Below, piece by piece: positions 8,195-17,283 of a stretch of DNA of 64,000 bases. The position numbers were made by a program, and so were the translations under genes. The notes under the pieces are model-generated. The model saw only the letters and a program-made list of their open reading frames with translations. It was not told the DNA's origin and did not search any database. The number at the start of each line of letters is the position of its first letter. The first letter of the stretch is position 1. Origin of the DNA: JALSRD01 sp964476595 (GTDB lineage Bacteria > Desulfobacterota > Desulfobacteria > Desulfobacterales > JALSRD01); the NCBI GenBank assembly GCA_964476595.1, contig CAYZCL010000064.1, forward strand, positions 1 through 64,000, given 5' to 3'.

Positions 8195-9145
8195 ATGCCA
8201 CGCGAAAAAAACATGGTTTTCGGGACCGGACCCCTGGGCCGCTGGGTGGTTCGGGCCCTGGCGGAAAAGGGGCGGCCGGCGACGCTGGTCAACCGCAGCG
8301 GCAGGGTCGACGGCACCCTGCCCGAGGGCGTCGACGTGACGGCCGCCGACGCCTCCGATGCCGGCGCGGTCTACCGCGTCTGTAAAGACGCGCGGGCGGT
8401 CTTTCACTGCGCCATGCCGCCCTACACCCAGTGGCCGGAAAAGTTTCCGGCGCTCACCCGGGGCATCCTGGAGGGTGTCGCCCGCTCCGGTGCCAGGCTG
8501 ATATACGGGGACAACCTCTACGCGTACGGCGACACCGGCGGCAAGCCGATGACGGAGAACCTTCCGTCCGCCGCAACGGACCGCAAGGGGCGCGTGCGGG
8601 CCGAAATGGCCGCCCTGCTCCTGGACGCGCACCGGGCCGGAAAGGTGGACGTGGCCATCGGCCGCGGTTCGGACTTCTACGGCCCCCTGGTGGTTAACGC
8701 CGCTTTGGGCAAGATGTTTTTCGCCGCCGCCCTGGCCGGCAAGGCGGCCAACCTGCTGGGCGACATCGACCAGCCGCACACCTATACCTACATTCGTGAT
8801 TTCGGCCGGGCCCTGGTGACCCTCAGCGAAAATGACCAGGCCCTGGGAGAGGTGTGGCACGTACCCAGCGCCCCCACGGTGACCACCCGGGAAATGGTGC
8901 AGCGGGTCGAGGCCGAACTCGAGCGCCCCGTCAGGGTGCGTCCGGCCGGCCGCCTGATGCTCGGCCTGCTGGGGCTGTTCAACCCCATGGTGCGGGAAAT
9001 GAAGGCAATGCTGTACCAGTGGGAACAGCCCTACGTGATGGACCACACCCGGTTCGCCCAGGCCTTCGGCGCCGACCCCACCCCCCACGAAACCGCCGTC
9101 CGTGAAACCCTGGACTGGTATCGCCGACGGCTCGGAACCCGGTAG
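8195..9145 (+). CDS. NAD-dependent epimerase/dehydratase-like (extended SDR) protein
   Basis: A 316-residue Rossmann protein. The N-terminal VFGTGPLGRWVVRAL is a variant NAD(P) loop, followed by a DA(D) acidic turn (VTAADASD). The active-site region reads LIYGDNLYAYGD, with a Tyr in the YG motif but without the canonical YxxxK spacing, so it may be an atypical SDR. Late motifs such as HTYTYIRDFGRALVTL and GEVWHVPSAP match extended-SDR epimerases of the NmrA/UDP-glucose epimerase-like group. Catalysis is uncertain because the Lys of YxxxK is not evident. It is transcribed alone from a plausible upstream promoter. Confidence 0.75.
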   Translation: MPREKNMVFGTGPLGRWVVRALAEKGRPATLVNRSGRVDGTLPEGVDVTAADASDAGAVYRVCKDARAVFHCAMPPYTQWPEKFPALTRGILEGVARSGARLIYGDNLYAYGDTGGKPMTENLPSAATDRKGRVRAEMAALLLDAHRAGKVDVAIGRGSDFYGPLVVNAALGKMFFAAALAGKAANLLGDIDQPHTYTYIRDFGRALVTLSENDQALGEVWHVPSAPTVTTREMVQRVEAELERPVRVRPAGRLMLGLLGLFNPMVREMKAMLYQWEQPYVMDHTRFAQAFGADPTPHETAVRETLDWYRRRLGTR

Positions 9146-9349
9146 GCGGCACCTTCCGTTTTTACACCGCCGGCGGCCCCGGAAGGATTGTCGGCGACAG
9201 CGCGGTTTTGAGAAGCAATGCCCGGCCGCTTTCACCGCCCGTCTCCGATCGGGTGTGTGTGCCATCTTTCTGGTCCCGCAAACCGCCCGAGATTGACAAA
9301 TCGCCTTTGATGATGATCTTGGGACGACACAAGAAACTGGAGTTTTCGT

Positions 9350-9973
9350 ATGCAGAAACCCGCCTCGTGCGACGCCCCCGCGGGAACGAGCGAAAAACTG
9401 GAAGCACTGGTCCGGGAAGCCCTGCGCTCCGGCGTGACCGCCGCCGCGGTGGTGCCCGCCGGCGAGATCCGGGTGGACCCGCAGCTGGCCGGCATGTGCC
9501 GTGAACCGCGCTGTGAGGCGTACGGCCAGTCCATGAGCTGTCCCCCGCACGTTTCGGGGCCGGACGGCTTCCGGAAGCGGCTGGAGCGGTTCAGCCGGGC
9601 CGTTTTTTTCAAGATCGACGTGCCCTCGGAACTGCTCTTTTCCAGCGAGCGCCGGGAGGTCTTCCAGCTGCTCCACGAGCTGGCGGCCGGCATCGAACAC
9701 CAGGCCGTTGCCATGGGCTTTCCCGACGCCCGGGCCTATGCGGGGGGCTCGTGCAAGCAGATCTTCTGCCACGACAGGGCCGAGTGCCGGGTGGTGGCCG
9801 GCAGGGGGCCCTGCCGCAACCCGCAGTCCGCCCGGCCGTCCATGTCAGGCTTCGGCATCGACGTGGCCGGCCTGGTACGGGCGGCCGGCTGGCAGGAGCG
9901 CCTGGCCACGCGCGAGGACACGCCGCCGTCGGCCAGGATGACGCCGGTGTACGGGCTGGTGCTGGTGTATTGA
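9350..9973 (+). CDS. DUF2284-family predicted metal-binding protein
   Basis: A 207-residue cysteine-rich protein of the DUF2284 type. The N-terminal half has CREPRCEAYG followed by MSCPPHV. The C-terminal half has GGSCKQIFC, then AECRVV and GPCRNP, so eight cysteines sit in two clusters likely to bind Fe-S or zinc. The closing SMSGFGIDVAGLVRAAGW segment is typical. Such proteins are common in anaerobes, and their function is not established. A TTGACA at 9293 upstream may mark a promoter, but I see no convincing -10. It is 29 bases from the downstream PhzF-like gene. Confidence 0.8.
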   Translation: MQKPASCDAPAGTSEKLEALVREALRSGVTAAAVVPAGEIRVDPQLAGMCREPRCEAYGQSMSCPPHVSGPDGFRKRLERFSRAVFFKIDVPSELLFSSERREVFQLLHELAAGIEHQAVAMGFPDARAYAGGSCKQIFCHDRAECRVVAGRGPCRNPQSARPSMSGFGIDVAGLVRAAGWQERLATREDTPPSARMTPVYGLVLVY

Positions 9974-10002
9974 AACAGGATCCCCAGGGGAGGACCGAAG
10001 CC

Positions 10003-10812
10003 ATGCAGATACCGCTCTACCAGATCGACGCCTTCGCGGCGCGCCCCTTCGAGGGCAACCCGGCGGCGGTCTGCCCGTTGGAGAAGTGGCTGCCCGACGA
10101 GGTGATGCAGGCCGTCGCGGCCGAGAACAACCTGTCGGAGACGGCCTTTTTCGTCCCGACGCGGGACGGCTTTCACATCCGCTGGTTCACGCCGGCCAGC
10201 GAGGTGGACCTGTGCGGCCACGCCACCCTGGCATCGGCCCACGTGCTGTTCGACCACCTGGGCCATGAAGAGGGCGAAATCGTCTTTGCCTCCCGCTCCG
10301 GCCCGCTGCGCGTCAGAAAAGACGGAGCACACCTGGTCATGGACTTTCCCGCCCAGCCGGCGACGCCCTGCGACACGCCCCCGGCCATCGTCCGGGCCTT
10401 TGGCCGGCAACCCCGGGAGTGCCTCAAATCCGAGGACTACCTGGTGGTGTTCGAAGACGCTTCCGACGTGCGGGCGGCGCAGCCGGATTTCGCGGCCCTG
10501 ACGGAACTGGACCTGCGCGGCGTCATCATCACGGCGCCGTCTTCGCACCACGATTTCGTGGCGCGCTTCTTTGCACCCAAGCTGGCCGTGCCCGAAGACC
10601 CGGTCACCGGGTCGGCCTACACCCAGCTGGCGCCCTACTGGGCCGACCGGCTGGGAAAACAGAAGTTTTGCGCCCGGCAGCTTTCGCGCAGGGGCGGGGA
10701 AGTGACCTGCGAAGTGGTCGGCGACCGCGTCTTCATCGCAGGAACGGCCGTGCCCTACCTGCGGGGGCACATCGAGATCCCGCTGCCGGCCGGAGGAGAC
10801 GTGAAGACGTGA
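10003..10812 (+). CDS. PhzF-family isomerase/epimerase-like protein
   Basis: A 269-residue PhzF-like protein of the diaminopimelate-epimerase fold. The N-terminus YQIDAFAARPFEGNPAAVC carries the family motif FxGNPAAV. The acid LSETAFF (the Glu of the SETAF motif) comes near residue 45, followed by RWFTPASEVDLCGHATLA. The second half has VPEDPVTGSAY, equivalent to the EDPVTGSA motif. The ATG at 10003 gives a standard-length protein. Nothing nearby suggests phenazine synthesis. Most family members are isomerases with unknown substrates. Confidence 0.9.
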   Translation: MQIPLYQIDAFAARPFEGNPAAVCPLEKWLPDEVMQAVAAENNLSETAFFVPTRDGFHIRWFTPASEVDLCGHATLASAHVLFDHLGHEEGEIVFASRSGPLRVRKDGAHLVMDFPAQPATPCDTPPAIVRAFGRQPRECLKSEDYLVVFEDASDVRAAQPDFAALTELDLRGVIITAPSSHHDFVARFFAPKLAVPEDPVTGSAYTQLAPYWADRLGKQKFCARQLSRRGGEVTCEVVGDRVFIAGTAVPYLRGHIEIPLPAGGDVKT

Positions 10813-11408
10813 AAAGCACCAGCCGCAACATCGTCCTGTCACTGCTGACGGGTTTCCTGTTCGTGGGAGGCTACGCCTTCCTGCGATACGCCTACAAGGT
10901 CACCGACAGCACGCCGTTCACCCAGGAGATCGTGCTCATCATCCTGGGAACCGTGGCCACCGTCCTGATCACGGCCATGCTGCTCAACAAACAAACGGCC
11001 GTGGAAATCCAGAAAGAGCAGAACATCAAGTTCATCGAACTCAAAACCAAGACCTACGAGGAACTGCTGCATAAAATCGAGGACATGTCACTGTCGGTGA
11101 ACGTCACCGGCGACGACATCATCCGCCTTCAGTTTATTACCCACCGCCTGGCCATTTTCTCCTCACCGCCGGTATTGGAGGAATTTCAGCGCTTCCTGGA
11201 AGTGCTGACCCGTTCTGCCCGCGACGGCAAGATCGGGCGTGACGACTCCAGCGCTTTGGCCGAAAGCCTGGCCAACCTGACAGTACGCATCCGGGCGGAC
11301 TTGATCGGCGAAATGGACGCTCTGGGTGATTTCAGCCAGGAGCAGATCAAGCAGCAGATCCTGCGAAACTCCAGCGAGTCCATGGAACTCAACCGGGCGC
11401 TGGATTGA
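10809..11408 (+). CDS. Hypothetical membrane protein with two TM segments and helical tail
   Basis: About 199 residues, starting at a GTG that overlaps the stop of the PhzF gene (GTGA), so translation is probably coupled. Two hydrophobic helices (about residues 8-25 and 40-58) are followed by a long, mostly helical soluble domain of charged heptad-like sequence. Near its end it reads DLIGEMDALGDFSQEQIKQQ. This is unrecognised. The layout suggests a cytoplasmic coiled-coil domain anchored by a hairpin. Confidence 0.6.
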   Translation: MKSTSRNIVLSLLTGFLFVGGYAFLRYAYKVTDSTPFTQEIVLIILGTVATVLITAMLLNKQTAVEIQKEQNIKFIELKTKTYEELLHKIEDMSLSVNVTGDDIIRLQFITHRLAIFSSPPVLEEFQRFLEVLTRSARDGKIGRDDSSALAESLANLTVRIRADLIGEMDALGDFSQEQIKQQILRNSSESMELNRALD

Positions 11409-11424
11409 AAGGAACCGCCTCATC

Positions 11425-11964
11425 GTGAACAAGTGGACCAAGGGCATCATCATCGTCGCCGGACTCCTCCTTTTCGGCTACCTCAGCGGCCTGTTCCGTC
11501 CGGAGCCGAAGGAGTACGAGCGCGGCAAGCGCTACGAGAAGTTTCTCGGCCAGCCGGCGCCGGACGCGGTTACCACCACCCTGGACGGGCGCCGGTGGGC
11601 CCTGCGGGACCAGAAGGGCAAGGTCGTCCTGATCGATTTCTGGGCCACCTGGTGCGGTCCCTGCGTGGCCTCCATCCCCAAGATGAAAAAGATCTTCGAG
11701 CGCTACCGCGACAATCCCGATTTCCTGATGGTCGGCGTCTCCCTGGACGATGATGCCGCCGATGTCCGCAAATTCGTGACGGACAAACAAATGCCCTGGC
11801 TGCAACTGTTCGAAGCGGGCGCCGGTCGCAACAACCGCTTTGCCGGCACTTTCCGCATCAACGCCATCCCCTCGGTGTGGCTCATCGACAAGCAGGGGCG
11901 CGTGGCGGCCGTCGACCTGGAGTCGGAAGAGAAAATCATCCGTAAAATCGACGCGCTGCTGTGA
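11425..11964 (+). CDS. TlpA/ResA-like membrane-anchored thioredoxin
   Basis: A 179-residue protein with an N-terminal membrane anchor (about residues 5-22) and a thioredoxin fold facing the periplasm. The redox centre is WATWCGPCVASIPKM (CxxC), preceded by VVLIDFW. The cis-Pro segment INAIPSVWLIDKQG follows. It resembles TlpA/ResA proteins that reduce disulfides, for example in cytochrome c maturation. The GTG start follows AAAGGA at about 11408-11413. The start lies 17 bases after the preceding membrane protein's stop, probably in one transcript. The target protein is unknown; a cytochrome c assembly-like gene lies far away at 43.8 kb. Confidence 0.88.
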   Translation: MNKWTKGIIIVAGLLLFGYLSGLFRPEPKEYERGKRYEKFLGQPAPDAVTTTLDGRRWALRDQKGKVVLIDFWATWCGPCVASIPKMKKIFERYRDNPDFLMVGVSLDDDAADVRKFVTDKQMPWLQLFEAGAGRNNRFAGTFRINAIPSVWLIDKQGRVAAVDLESEEKIIRKIDALL

Positions 11965-11967
11965 CCT

Positions 11968-13014
11968 TCACAGCCAGTCGGTGAGGGAGAAGCCGATACC
12001 GATGCTGTTGACGTACTGGTTGTAGTCGATCAGGCTCTCGCCGTAACCGTTGAAGAACTGCACGTATCCCTTCAGATAAGGCCACCCCGGAAAGGGGAAA
12101 CTCCAGCTCAATTCCACTGCCCCCCGGGAAAAGCCGGACTCCAGGTTGTTGCGTGAGATAAGGCTGAAGACGTGCCCGCGCCACTTGTAGCTGGCGAGAA
12201 AAGCGCCGTGCCCCAGGTAGTCGGTGATGTCCGGGTTGTCGTCGTCCTCATCGTTCTCGGGCAGGCGGACCCACGGCTTGATGCTCAGCGCCAGGTTGCC
12301 GCGCTCGAAGGTCAGCCAGGCGAATACCCGGTTCCAGGAGCGTGAGAGTATGCCGCCGCGGCCGTTGGACTGGTGGTTGAGGCCGAAGGAGTTCCAGGTG
12401 TTACGGAACCCGAAAAATTCCCAGTTGGGGTGGAACTGCACCCAGACCTCGGGTTCGTGGTTGGTCTCGCGGAACGGCGAGGACTCGTCGGTGTTGTAGA
12501 CCTGCCAGAAGGAACGGTTCGTGTAAGCGGCGAAAACGTCCAACGTGTTGTTGAAAAGCCCCACCAGCAGGGGGAATTTCAGGCTGAGCTGAAACTTGGC
12601 CTCGGTCCGGTCGAAATTCATGCCCGGGTCGCTTTCCACCTCCCGGTAGAGGTCCTCGTTGTAGCCGATGCGATTGTAGCTGGCGAACAGCAGATAGTTC
12701 GGCTTGTGGGCCATGATGGTGAAGGGCTTGAGCACGTTCACGCGCTCCTGCTCGATGCGTTGGGTCACCAGCGCCGCGTGTTTTTCCACGGTCGCGGCGC
12801 TGCCGGCGGTCCCCAGTTTTTCCCGGCACTGCCGGCGCAGTTCGCCGATGGTCATGTCCGGATCGGCGCTGTCCAGGGCTTGGAGCATGCAGTCTTGCAG
12901 GGCATCGGCCGCCGGGGACGACGCCGGCAGGCAGACGGCCAGCAGCACCGCGACCAGCAGGAGGCTCCCGATGCGCCACGGTCTCGTTTCGCGGTGCTGG
13001 TCTCCTGTTCTCAT
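11968..13014 (-). CDS. pldA: Outer-membrane phospholipase A (OMPLA/PldA-type)
   Basis: A 348-residue outer-membrane beta-barrel phospholipase that hydrolyses phospholipids at the outer leaflet. A signal peptide is visible (LLLVAVLLAVCLPASSPAAD). The catalytic block NHQSNGRGGILSRSWNR near residue 225 supplies the His-Ser pair and the downstream Asn of the OMPLA triad. The C-terminus ends in alternating strands and a terminal aromatic-type pattern (GIGFSLTDWL) typical of barrels. The ATG precedes the signal peptide directly. A periplasmic extension of about 90 residues (with CREKL and Glu-rich helices) comes before the barrel. Convergent with the TlpA-like gene, three bases apart. Confidence 0.85.
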   Translation of the reverse strand: MRTGDQHRETRPWRIGSLLLVAVLLAVCLPASSPAADALQDCMLQALDSADPDMTIGELRRQCREKLGTAGSAATVEKHAALVTQRIEQERVNVLKPFTIMAHKPNYLLFASYNRIGYNEDLYREVESDPGMNFDRTEAKFQLSLKFPLLVGLFNNTLDVFAAYTNRSFWQVYNTDESSPFRETNHEPEVWVQFHPNWEFFGFRNTWNSFGLNHQSNGRGGILSRSWNRVFAWLTFERGNLALSIKPWVRLPENDEDDDNPDITDYLGHGAFLASYKWRGHVFSLISRNNLESGFSRGAVELSWSFPFPGWPYLKGYVQFFNGYGESLIDYNQYVNSIGIGFSLTDWL

Positions 13015-13079
13015 GATGGATGTCCCCCGGCGGCGCCGGCCTCCCCGATAGCCGGGAGCGGCCGGCGCCTTTTCCGTCA

Positions 13080-13931
13080 TCAGGTGTAGTCGTATACGCC
13101 CTTGCCGGTTTTGCGGCCCAGGCGTCCGGCCCGCACCAGTTTCTTGAGATAGGGCGCCGGCATATATTTGTCCCCCATCTCCTCGTGCAGTCCCTCCATG
13201 ACGTGCAGCATGGTATCCAGGCCCACCAGGTCGGCCAGCGCCAGGGGGCCGATGGGGTGGTTGCAGCCCAGCACCATGCCCTTGTCGATGTCCTCGGCAC
13301 TGGCGACACCCTCGCCCAGCACCAGGAAGGCCTCGTTGATCATGGGGCACAGGATGCGGTTGACGGCAAAGGCCGGCGCCTCCTCCACAAGAATAACCTC
13401 CTTGCCGAGGGACTCGCCCCACCGCCGCGCAACGGCCAGGGTGTCGTCGGAGGTCTGGTAACCGCGGATGATTTCCAGCAGCTTCATGACCGGCACGGGA
13501 TTGAAGAAGTGGGTGCCGATAAATTTTTCCGGCCGGTCGGTGACGGCCGCCAGTTCGGTGATGCTCAGGCCCGAGGTGTTGGTAAAAAACAGGCAGTCGG
13601 CCGACACGATGCCGCTCAGCTCCTCGTAGAGAGCCTTCTTGACGTCCATGACCTCGATGATGACCTCCACCACCACGTCGGCGCCGGCGGCCGCCTCCTC
13701 GAGGTCCAGGGTGGGCGTAATTCGCGCCAGCACGGCGTCCATGTCGGCCTGGACCATCTTGCCCTTCTTCACGGCGCGCTCCAGGTTCTTTTGGATGGTC
13801 GCCATGCCCTTGTCCACGAAACGCTGCTCGATGTCGCGCAGCGTCACCTCGTAACCGGCCTGGGCGCACACCTGGGCGATGCCGTTGCCCATCAGCCCGG
13901 CGCCCACGACACACACTTTCTTGATGTCCAT
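13080..13931 (-). CDS. 3-hydroxybutyryl/3-hydroxyacyl-CoA dehydrogenase
   Basis: A 283-residue NAD-dependent dehydrogenase that oxidises 3-hydroxyacyl-CoA to 3-ketoacyl-CoA in beta-oxidation or butyrate-type metabolism. Rossmann motif VCVVGAGLMGNGIAQVC at the N-terminus. Catalytic segment IGTHFFNPVPVMKLLEII near residue 140 supplies the His. The C-terminal domain reads NRILCPMINEAF and then NHPIGPLALADLVGLD. Length is that of the single-domain Hbd type. AGGAGA lies just upstream of the ATG. It follows the acyl-CoA synthetase on the same strand with a 93-base gap, which suggests a shared fatty- or aromatic-acid degradation role. Confidence 0.92.
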   Translation of the reverse strand: MDIKKVCVVGAGLMGNGIAQVCAQAGYEVTLRDIEQRFVDKGMATIQKNLERAVKKGKMVQADMDAVLARITPTLDLEEAAAGADVVVEVIIEVMDVKKALYEELSGIVSADCLFFTNTSGLSITELAAVTDRPEKFIGTHFFNPVPVMKLLEIIRGYQTSDDTLAVARRWGESLGKEVILVEEAPAFAVNRILCPMINEAFLVLGEGVASAEDIDKGMVLGCNHPIGPLALADLVGLDTMLHVMEGLHEEMGDKYMPAPYLKKLVRAGRLGRKTGKGVYDYT

Positions 13932-14024
13932 ACTGTTCTCCTTTCCTTGAAAATATAACGGCTCGATGAAACCACGAAAGCCTGAACACTTCGGTCGCCG
14001 CCCGGCGCTGAAACCGGCCGGCGG

Positions 14025-15677
14025 CTACTGCTGAAAAATATCGTCGTAACGCTTCCTCAGGTCCCGCTTGAGTATCTTGCCGGTGGGGGTCTTGGGAAGT
14101 TCTTCCACAAAAATGATCTTCTTGGGCACCTTGAAGGGCGAGAGGTGGGCCCGGCAGTGTTCCAGCATCTCTTCCTCGGTGGCGCTCCGGCCGGCCTTGA
14201 GCTTGATGACCGCCGAGACGGCTTCCACCCACTTGGGGTGGCTGACGCCCACCACCGCCACCTCCTCCACGGCGGGGTGCAGGTAGATGGCCTCCTCGAC
14301 CTCCCGCGAGGCCACGTTCTCCCCGCCGGTCTTGATCATGTCCTTCTTGCGGTCCACCACCGTGATGTAGCCGTCCTCGTCCAGCACGCCGAGGTCGCCG
14401 GAGTGAAACCAGCCGCCGGCCATGGCCTCCTCGGTCTTGTCGGGGTCCTTGAAATACATGGTCATGACGTGAGGCCCCCGGCCGCAGATTTCGCCGGGCA
14501 CGCCGACCTGCGTGACGGGATTGCCCTCCGGGTCCTCGAGCCGGGTCTCCATGTGCAGGCCGCCCTTGCCGGCGGAGCCGATCTTGGCCATGGCGTCCTC
14601 GGCCTTCAGGACGGTGTGGTAAGGCGCCAGCTCGGTCTGGCCGTAGTAGTTGTAAATCCCCGCGCCGGGAAACTTCTCGAGCAGCTCGCGCAGGATCTCG
14701 GTGGGCATGATGGAGGCCCCGTAGTAGCACTTGGTGAGGCTGGAGAGGTCGTACTTTTCGAAATCGGGGTGCCGCAGCATGCCGATCCACACCGTGGGCG
14801 GCGCGAAGAACATGGTGGCCTTGAAGTCGGCGATGTTCTTGAGGATCAGACCGATGTCGGGTCCCATGAGCACGTTGGTCCCGCCGATCCAGAAGACGGG
14901 GTTCAGGAACACGTCGCGCTGGGCGCAGTGGTAGATGGGCAGGGCGTTGATGTTCACATCGCCGGACTCGTAGCGCCCGTCGATGATGCATCCCATGTAC
15001 TCGGCGATGAGCGACTGGTTGCTGATGATGACGCCCTTGGGCAGGGACTCGGTGCCGGAGGTGTAAGTCATCTGCACCGGGTCCTCGATTCTCAGCACGA
15101 CGTCGGGCGCCGCCGTGGGATAGGCCGTGTACCAGTCGTCGAAGTTGACAAAGCCTTCCGGCGCCTCCCCGCCCTGTCCCTGGTCGGACCAGACCAGGGT
15201 CTTGACCGAGGGCATCTTGTCCAGCACGTCCCTGACCTGGGGATACAACGTGTCCTCGACGATGAACACCCTGCTCTCGGAGTGGTTGATACAGTAAGCG
15301 ATGTCGTCGCCCCCCAGCAGGTAGTTGATCGCCAGGTAGATGGCGCCGATCTTGGCGCTGCCCAGCCAGGTGAGCACGTGGTGATGGGTGTTGTGGGCCA
15401 GGATGGCCACCCGGTCGTATTTTTCGACGCCCAGGTCCGCCAGGGCGTGGGCCACCTGGTTGCACTCGTCTTCCAGCTGCGGGTAGGTCCGCGACATGTC
15501 GTTGAAGACGAGCGCCTCTTTTTCCGGAAAATGATAGGCCGTGCGGCGCAGCATGTCGGCGATGACCCAGCGGTTGGTGGCGTTGTTGCGCGCCATGATG
15601 AACTCGATGTTCTCCTTGTTGATGACATTGTACCTGGCCCTGTCCTGTTCGGAAAGCGGTGGTTGTGAATGCGCCAT
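14025..15677 (-). CDS. AMP-dependent acyl-CoA synthetase/ligase
   Basis: A 550-residue ANL-superfamily ligase that activates a carboxylic acid with ATP and CoA. The P-loop is MTYTSGTESLPKGV, a variant of TSGTTGxPKG. A5 is YNYYGQTELAPY, A8 is GWFHSGDLGVLDEDGYITVVDRKKDMIK (split here only for description), and the C-terminal catalytic lysine is in PKTPTGKILKRDLR. GGGAGGGG precedes the ATG. Closest families are medium/long-chain fatty acid and related ligases; the substrate cannot be fixed. It lies upstream of the 3-hydroxyacyl-CoA dehydrogenase on the same strand. Confidence 0.9.
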   Translation of the reverse strand: MAHSQPPLSEQDRARYNVINKENIEFIMARNNATNRWVIADMLRRTAYHFPEKEALVFNDMSRTYPQLEDECNQVAHALADLGVEKYDRVAILAHNTHHHVLTWLGSAKIGAIYLAINYLLGGDDIAYCINHSESRVFIVEDTLYPQVRDVLDKMPSVKTLVWSDQGQGGEAPEGFVNFDDWYTAYPTAAPDVVLRIEDPVQMTYTSGTESLPKGVIISNQSLIAEYMGCIIDGRYESGDVNINALPIYHCAQRDVFLNPVFWIGGTNVLMGPDIGLILKNIADFKATMFFAPPTVWIGMLRHPDFEKYDLSSLTKCYYGASIMPTEILRELLEKFPGAGIYNYYGQTELAPYHTVLKAEDAMAKIGSAGKGGLHMETRLEDPEGNPVTQVGVPGEICGRGPHVMTMYFKDPDKTEEAMAGGWFHSGDLGVLDEDGYITVVDRKKDMIKTGGENVASREVEEAIYLHPAVEEVAVVGVSHPKWVEAVSAVIKLKAGRSATEEEMLEHCRAHLSPFKVPKKIIFVEELPKTPTGKILKRDLRKRYDDIFQQ

Positions 15678-15901
15678 GGTCCGCCCCTCCCTTTTCCCGT
15701 GCGTGGATTGTCGTTACCGGCAGACCCGCTGTCGTCCGCGGCCGCCGTCGCGGCGCCCCGTACCGCCCCCCTTTTCAGACAAAGGGTACACACGCCTGCG
15801 GGGTCGTCGTCGCCTGTTTCGACGATGGTTGTAATGGCCGCAGACCTCCCTTGTCAATCCCCTGCGGCGGGGCGGCCTCCTTTTGGCGGTCCTTGAAAAC
15901 A

Positions 15902-15934
15902 GCTGCGGCGGAGCGATAATCGCTCCGCCGCAGC
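15902..15934 (-). terminator. Strong hairpin terminator of the Liv-type/methylamine gene run
   Basis: A perfect 15-bp inverted repeat (GCTGCGGCGGAGCGA and its complement) with a 3-base loop lies 33 bases past the stop of the substrate-binding protein gene. On the minus strand it is followed by TGTTTTC, so it can act as an intrinsic terminator, though the T-tract is short. Confidence 0.75.
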
Positions 15935-15967
15935 AAATCCGGCGTACCGGAACTCAGCCGAACCGGG

Positions 15968-17191
15968 CTACTTGATCCAGCGCGGCACGATGAACTTGTA
16001 ATCGCCGTAAGGCTTGATGGGCGGGTCGGTGTAGATGGCGATCAGCTCGCCGCCCTGCACCTGGTAGTGCACGATGGGGGCGCCGGGCTGGGCGCGCAGC
16101 ACGTTGTCCTTGTCCCACTTGATCTGACCGAGCAGGCCCTTGTAGCCGTTCTCCTTGAGGTACTTGTTGACGGCCTTGAAGTTGTAAGCGTCGCCGACGT
16201 TCTTGACGGCGTTGGCCCAGGCCTTGACGGCCGTGTAAGTGATCCACGAGCCGGCCGGGATCTGGTGCTTGTAGAGCTTGACGAACTTGTCGATCCAGGC
16301 CTGGGCGGCCGGGTTGGGGGCCTTGGGGCCGGGCAGGCCGCTGGGCATCTCGCCCACGATGCCGTCGGCGTCCTTGCCCAGGTTCTGCAGCACCTCGCGC
16401 GGGGTGATGCCCCAGCCGTAGCTCAGGATGGACTTGGTGGGCCGCTTGATGAACTGGCGGAAGAAGGTGATGACCTCCTGGGCGCTGGGAATCTCGACGT
16501 GGATGATGGCCGGCTTGATGCGCCGGATCTGGGTCAGGATGGCGCCCCACTCGTTGGTGCCGTAAGGAACGGTCTCGCGCTTGGCCACCTTCCAGCCCTT
16601 GGCCTTGAAGTTCTTTTCCAGGGTGTTGCCCACCTCGACGCCCCAGGAGTCGTCGGTGTTGATGATGACCACCTTCTTGTTGGGATACTTGTAGGGCAGG
16701 TTCATTAGCAGGCGGAACATGCTCTTGGCCTGCTCGACGCCCACGTCGGTGAGCTGGTAGATGTTGTAGTATTTCTTGGGGTCTTCGCGGAACACGTCCA
16801 CCGCCGCCTGGGAGCCGTCGTCGGCGAAGAAGGGCGCATCGTACTTGCCGTAAGCGCGCACGTCCTGACCCCAGCCGGCCCAGCCGGCGTGCACCGAGGC
16901 CACCTTCTTCTGGCCGCACAGGTAGTCGGCGCCCTGCATGACCACCTCGGGCGCGAACTCCTTGGAGTCATAGCGGATGATCTCCAGCTGCTTGCCCAGC
17001 AGGCCACCGGACTCGTTGATCTCGTCGATGGCCATCTTGATGCCCTTGAAATAGTCCTGTCCAGAGCCGGTGTAAGCGCCGGTCATGGCCAGGGGCACCC
17101 CCACGGGAATGGTATCGGCCGCCGTAGCCGTGCTGCCGAAGGCCGCCAGGGCCAGAATCGTGACTGCCAACAAAGCGATCTTTCTCATCAT
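15968..17191 (-). CDS. Liv-type ABC transporter substrate-binding protein
   Basis: A 407-residue periplasmic binding protein of the branched-chain amino acid/amide class (Peripla_BP_6). A signal peptide is clear (KIALLAVTILALAAFGSTATAAD). The mature N-terminus IPVGVPLAMTGAYTGSGQDYFKG is the family opening with the small-residue ligand loop. AAAGGAGG lies just before the double ATG. It is the last gene of a five-gene importer set and ends next to a strong hairpin. The ligand is probably an amino-acid-like or quaternary amine compound, inferred from the catabolic genes upstream in the same run. Confidence 0.93.
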   Translation of the reverse strand: MMRKIALLAVTILALAAFGSTATAADTIPVGVPLAMTGAYTGSGQDYFKGIKMAIDEINESGGLLGKQLEIIRYDSKEFAPEVVMQGADYLCGQKKVASVHAGWAGWGQDVRAYGKYDAPFFADDGSQAAVDVFREDPKKYYNIYQLTDVGVEQAKSMFRLLMNLPYKYPNKKVVIINTDDSWGVEVGNTLEKNFKAKGWKVAKRETVPYGTNEWGAILTQIRRIKPAIIHVEIPSAQEVITFFRQFIKRPTKSILSYGWGITPREVLQNLGKDADGIVGEMPSGLPGPKAPNPAAQAWIDKFVKLYKHQIPAGSWITYTAVKAWANAVKNVGDAYNFKAVNKYLKENGYKGLLGQIKWDKDNVLRAQPGAPIVHYQVQGGELIAIYTDPPIKPYGDYKFIVPRWIK

Positions 17192-17283
17192 ACATCCTCC
17201 TTTACTGTTGCGGTTGGTTTTCGTTTACCTGTAATCCGTCGCGACGCCGACCGCATCCCGCAAGAAGCGGCCGGTTCCGCGCG

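Noticed and set aside
11968..15465. A 1165-codon minus-strand open frame spanning three genes
   Set aside because: Only its last 348 codons encode the phospholipase; the rest is an antisense-type shadow of the dehydrogenase and synthetase genes, as shown by low-complexity Gly/Arg-rich translation.
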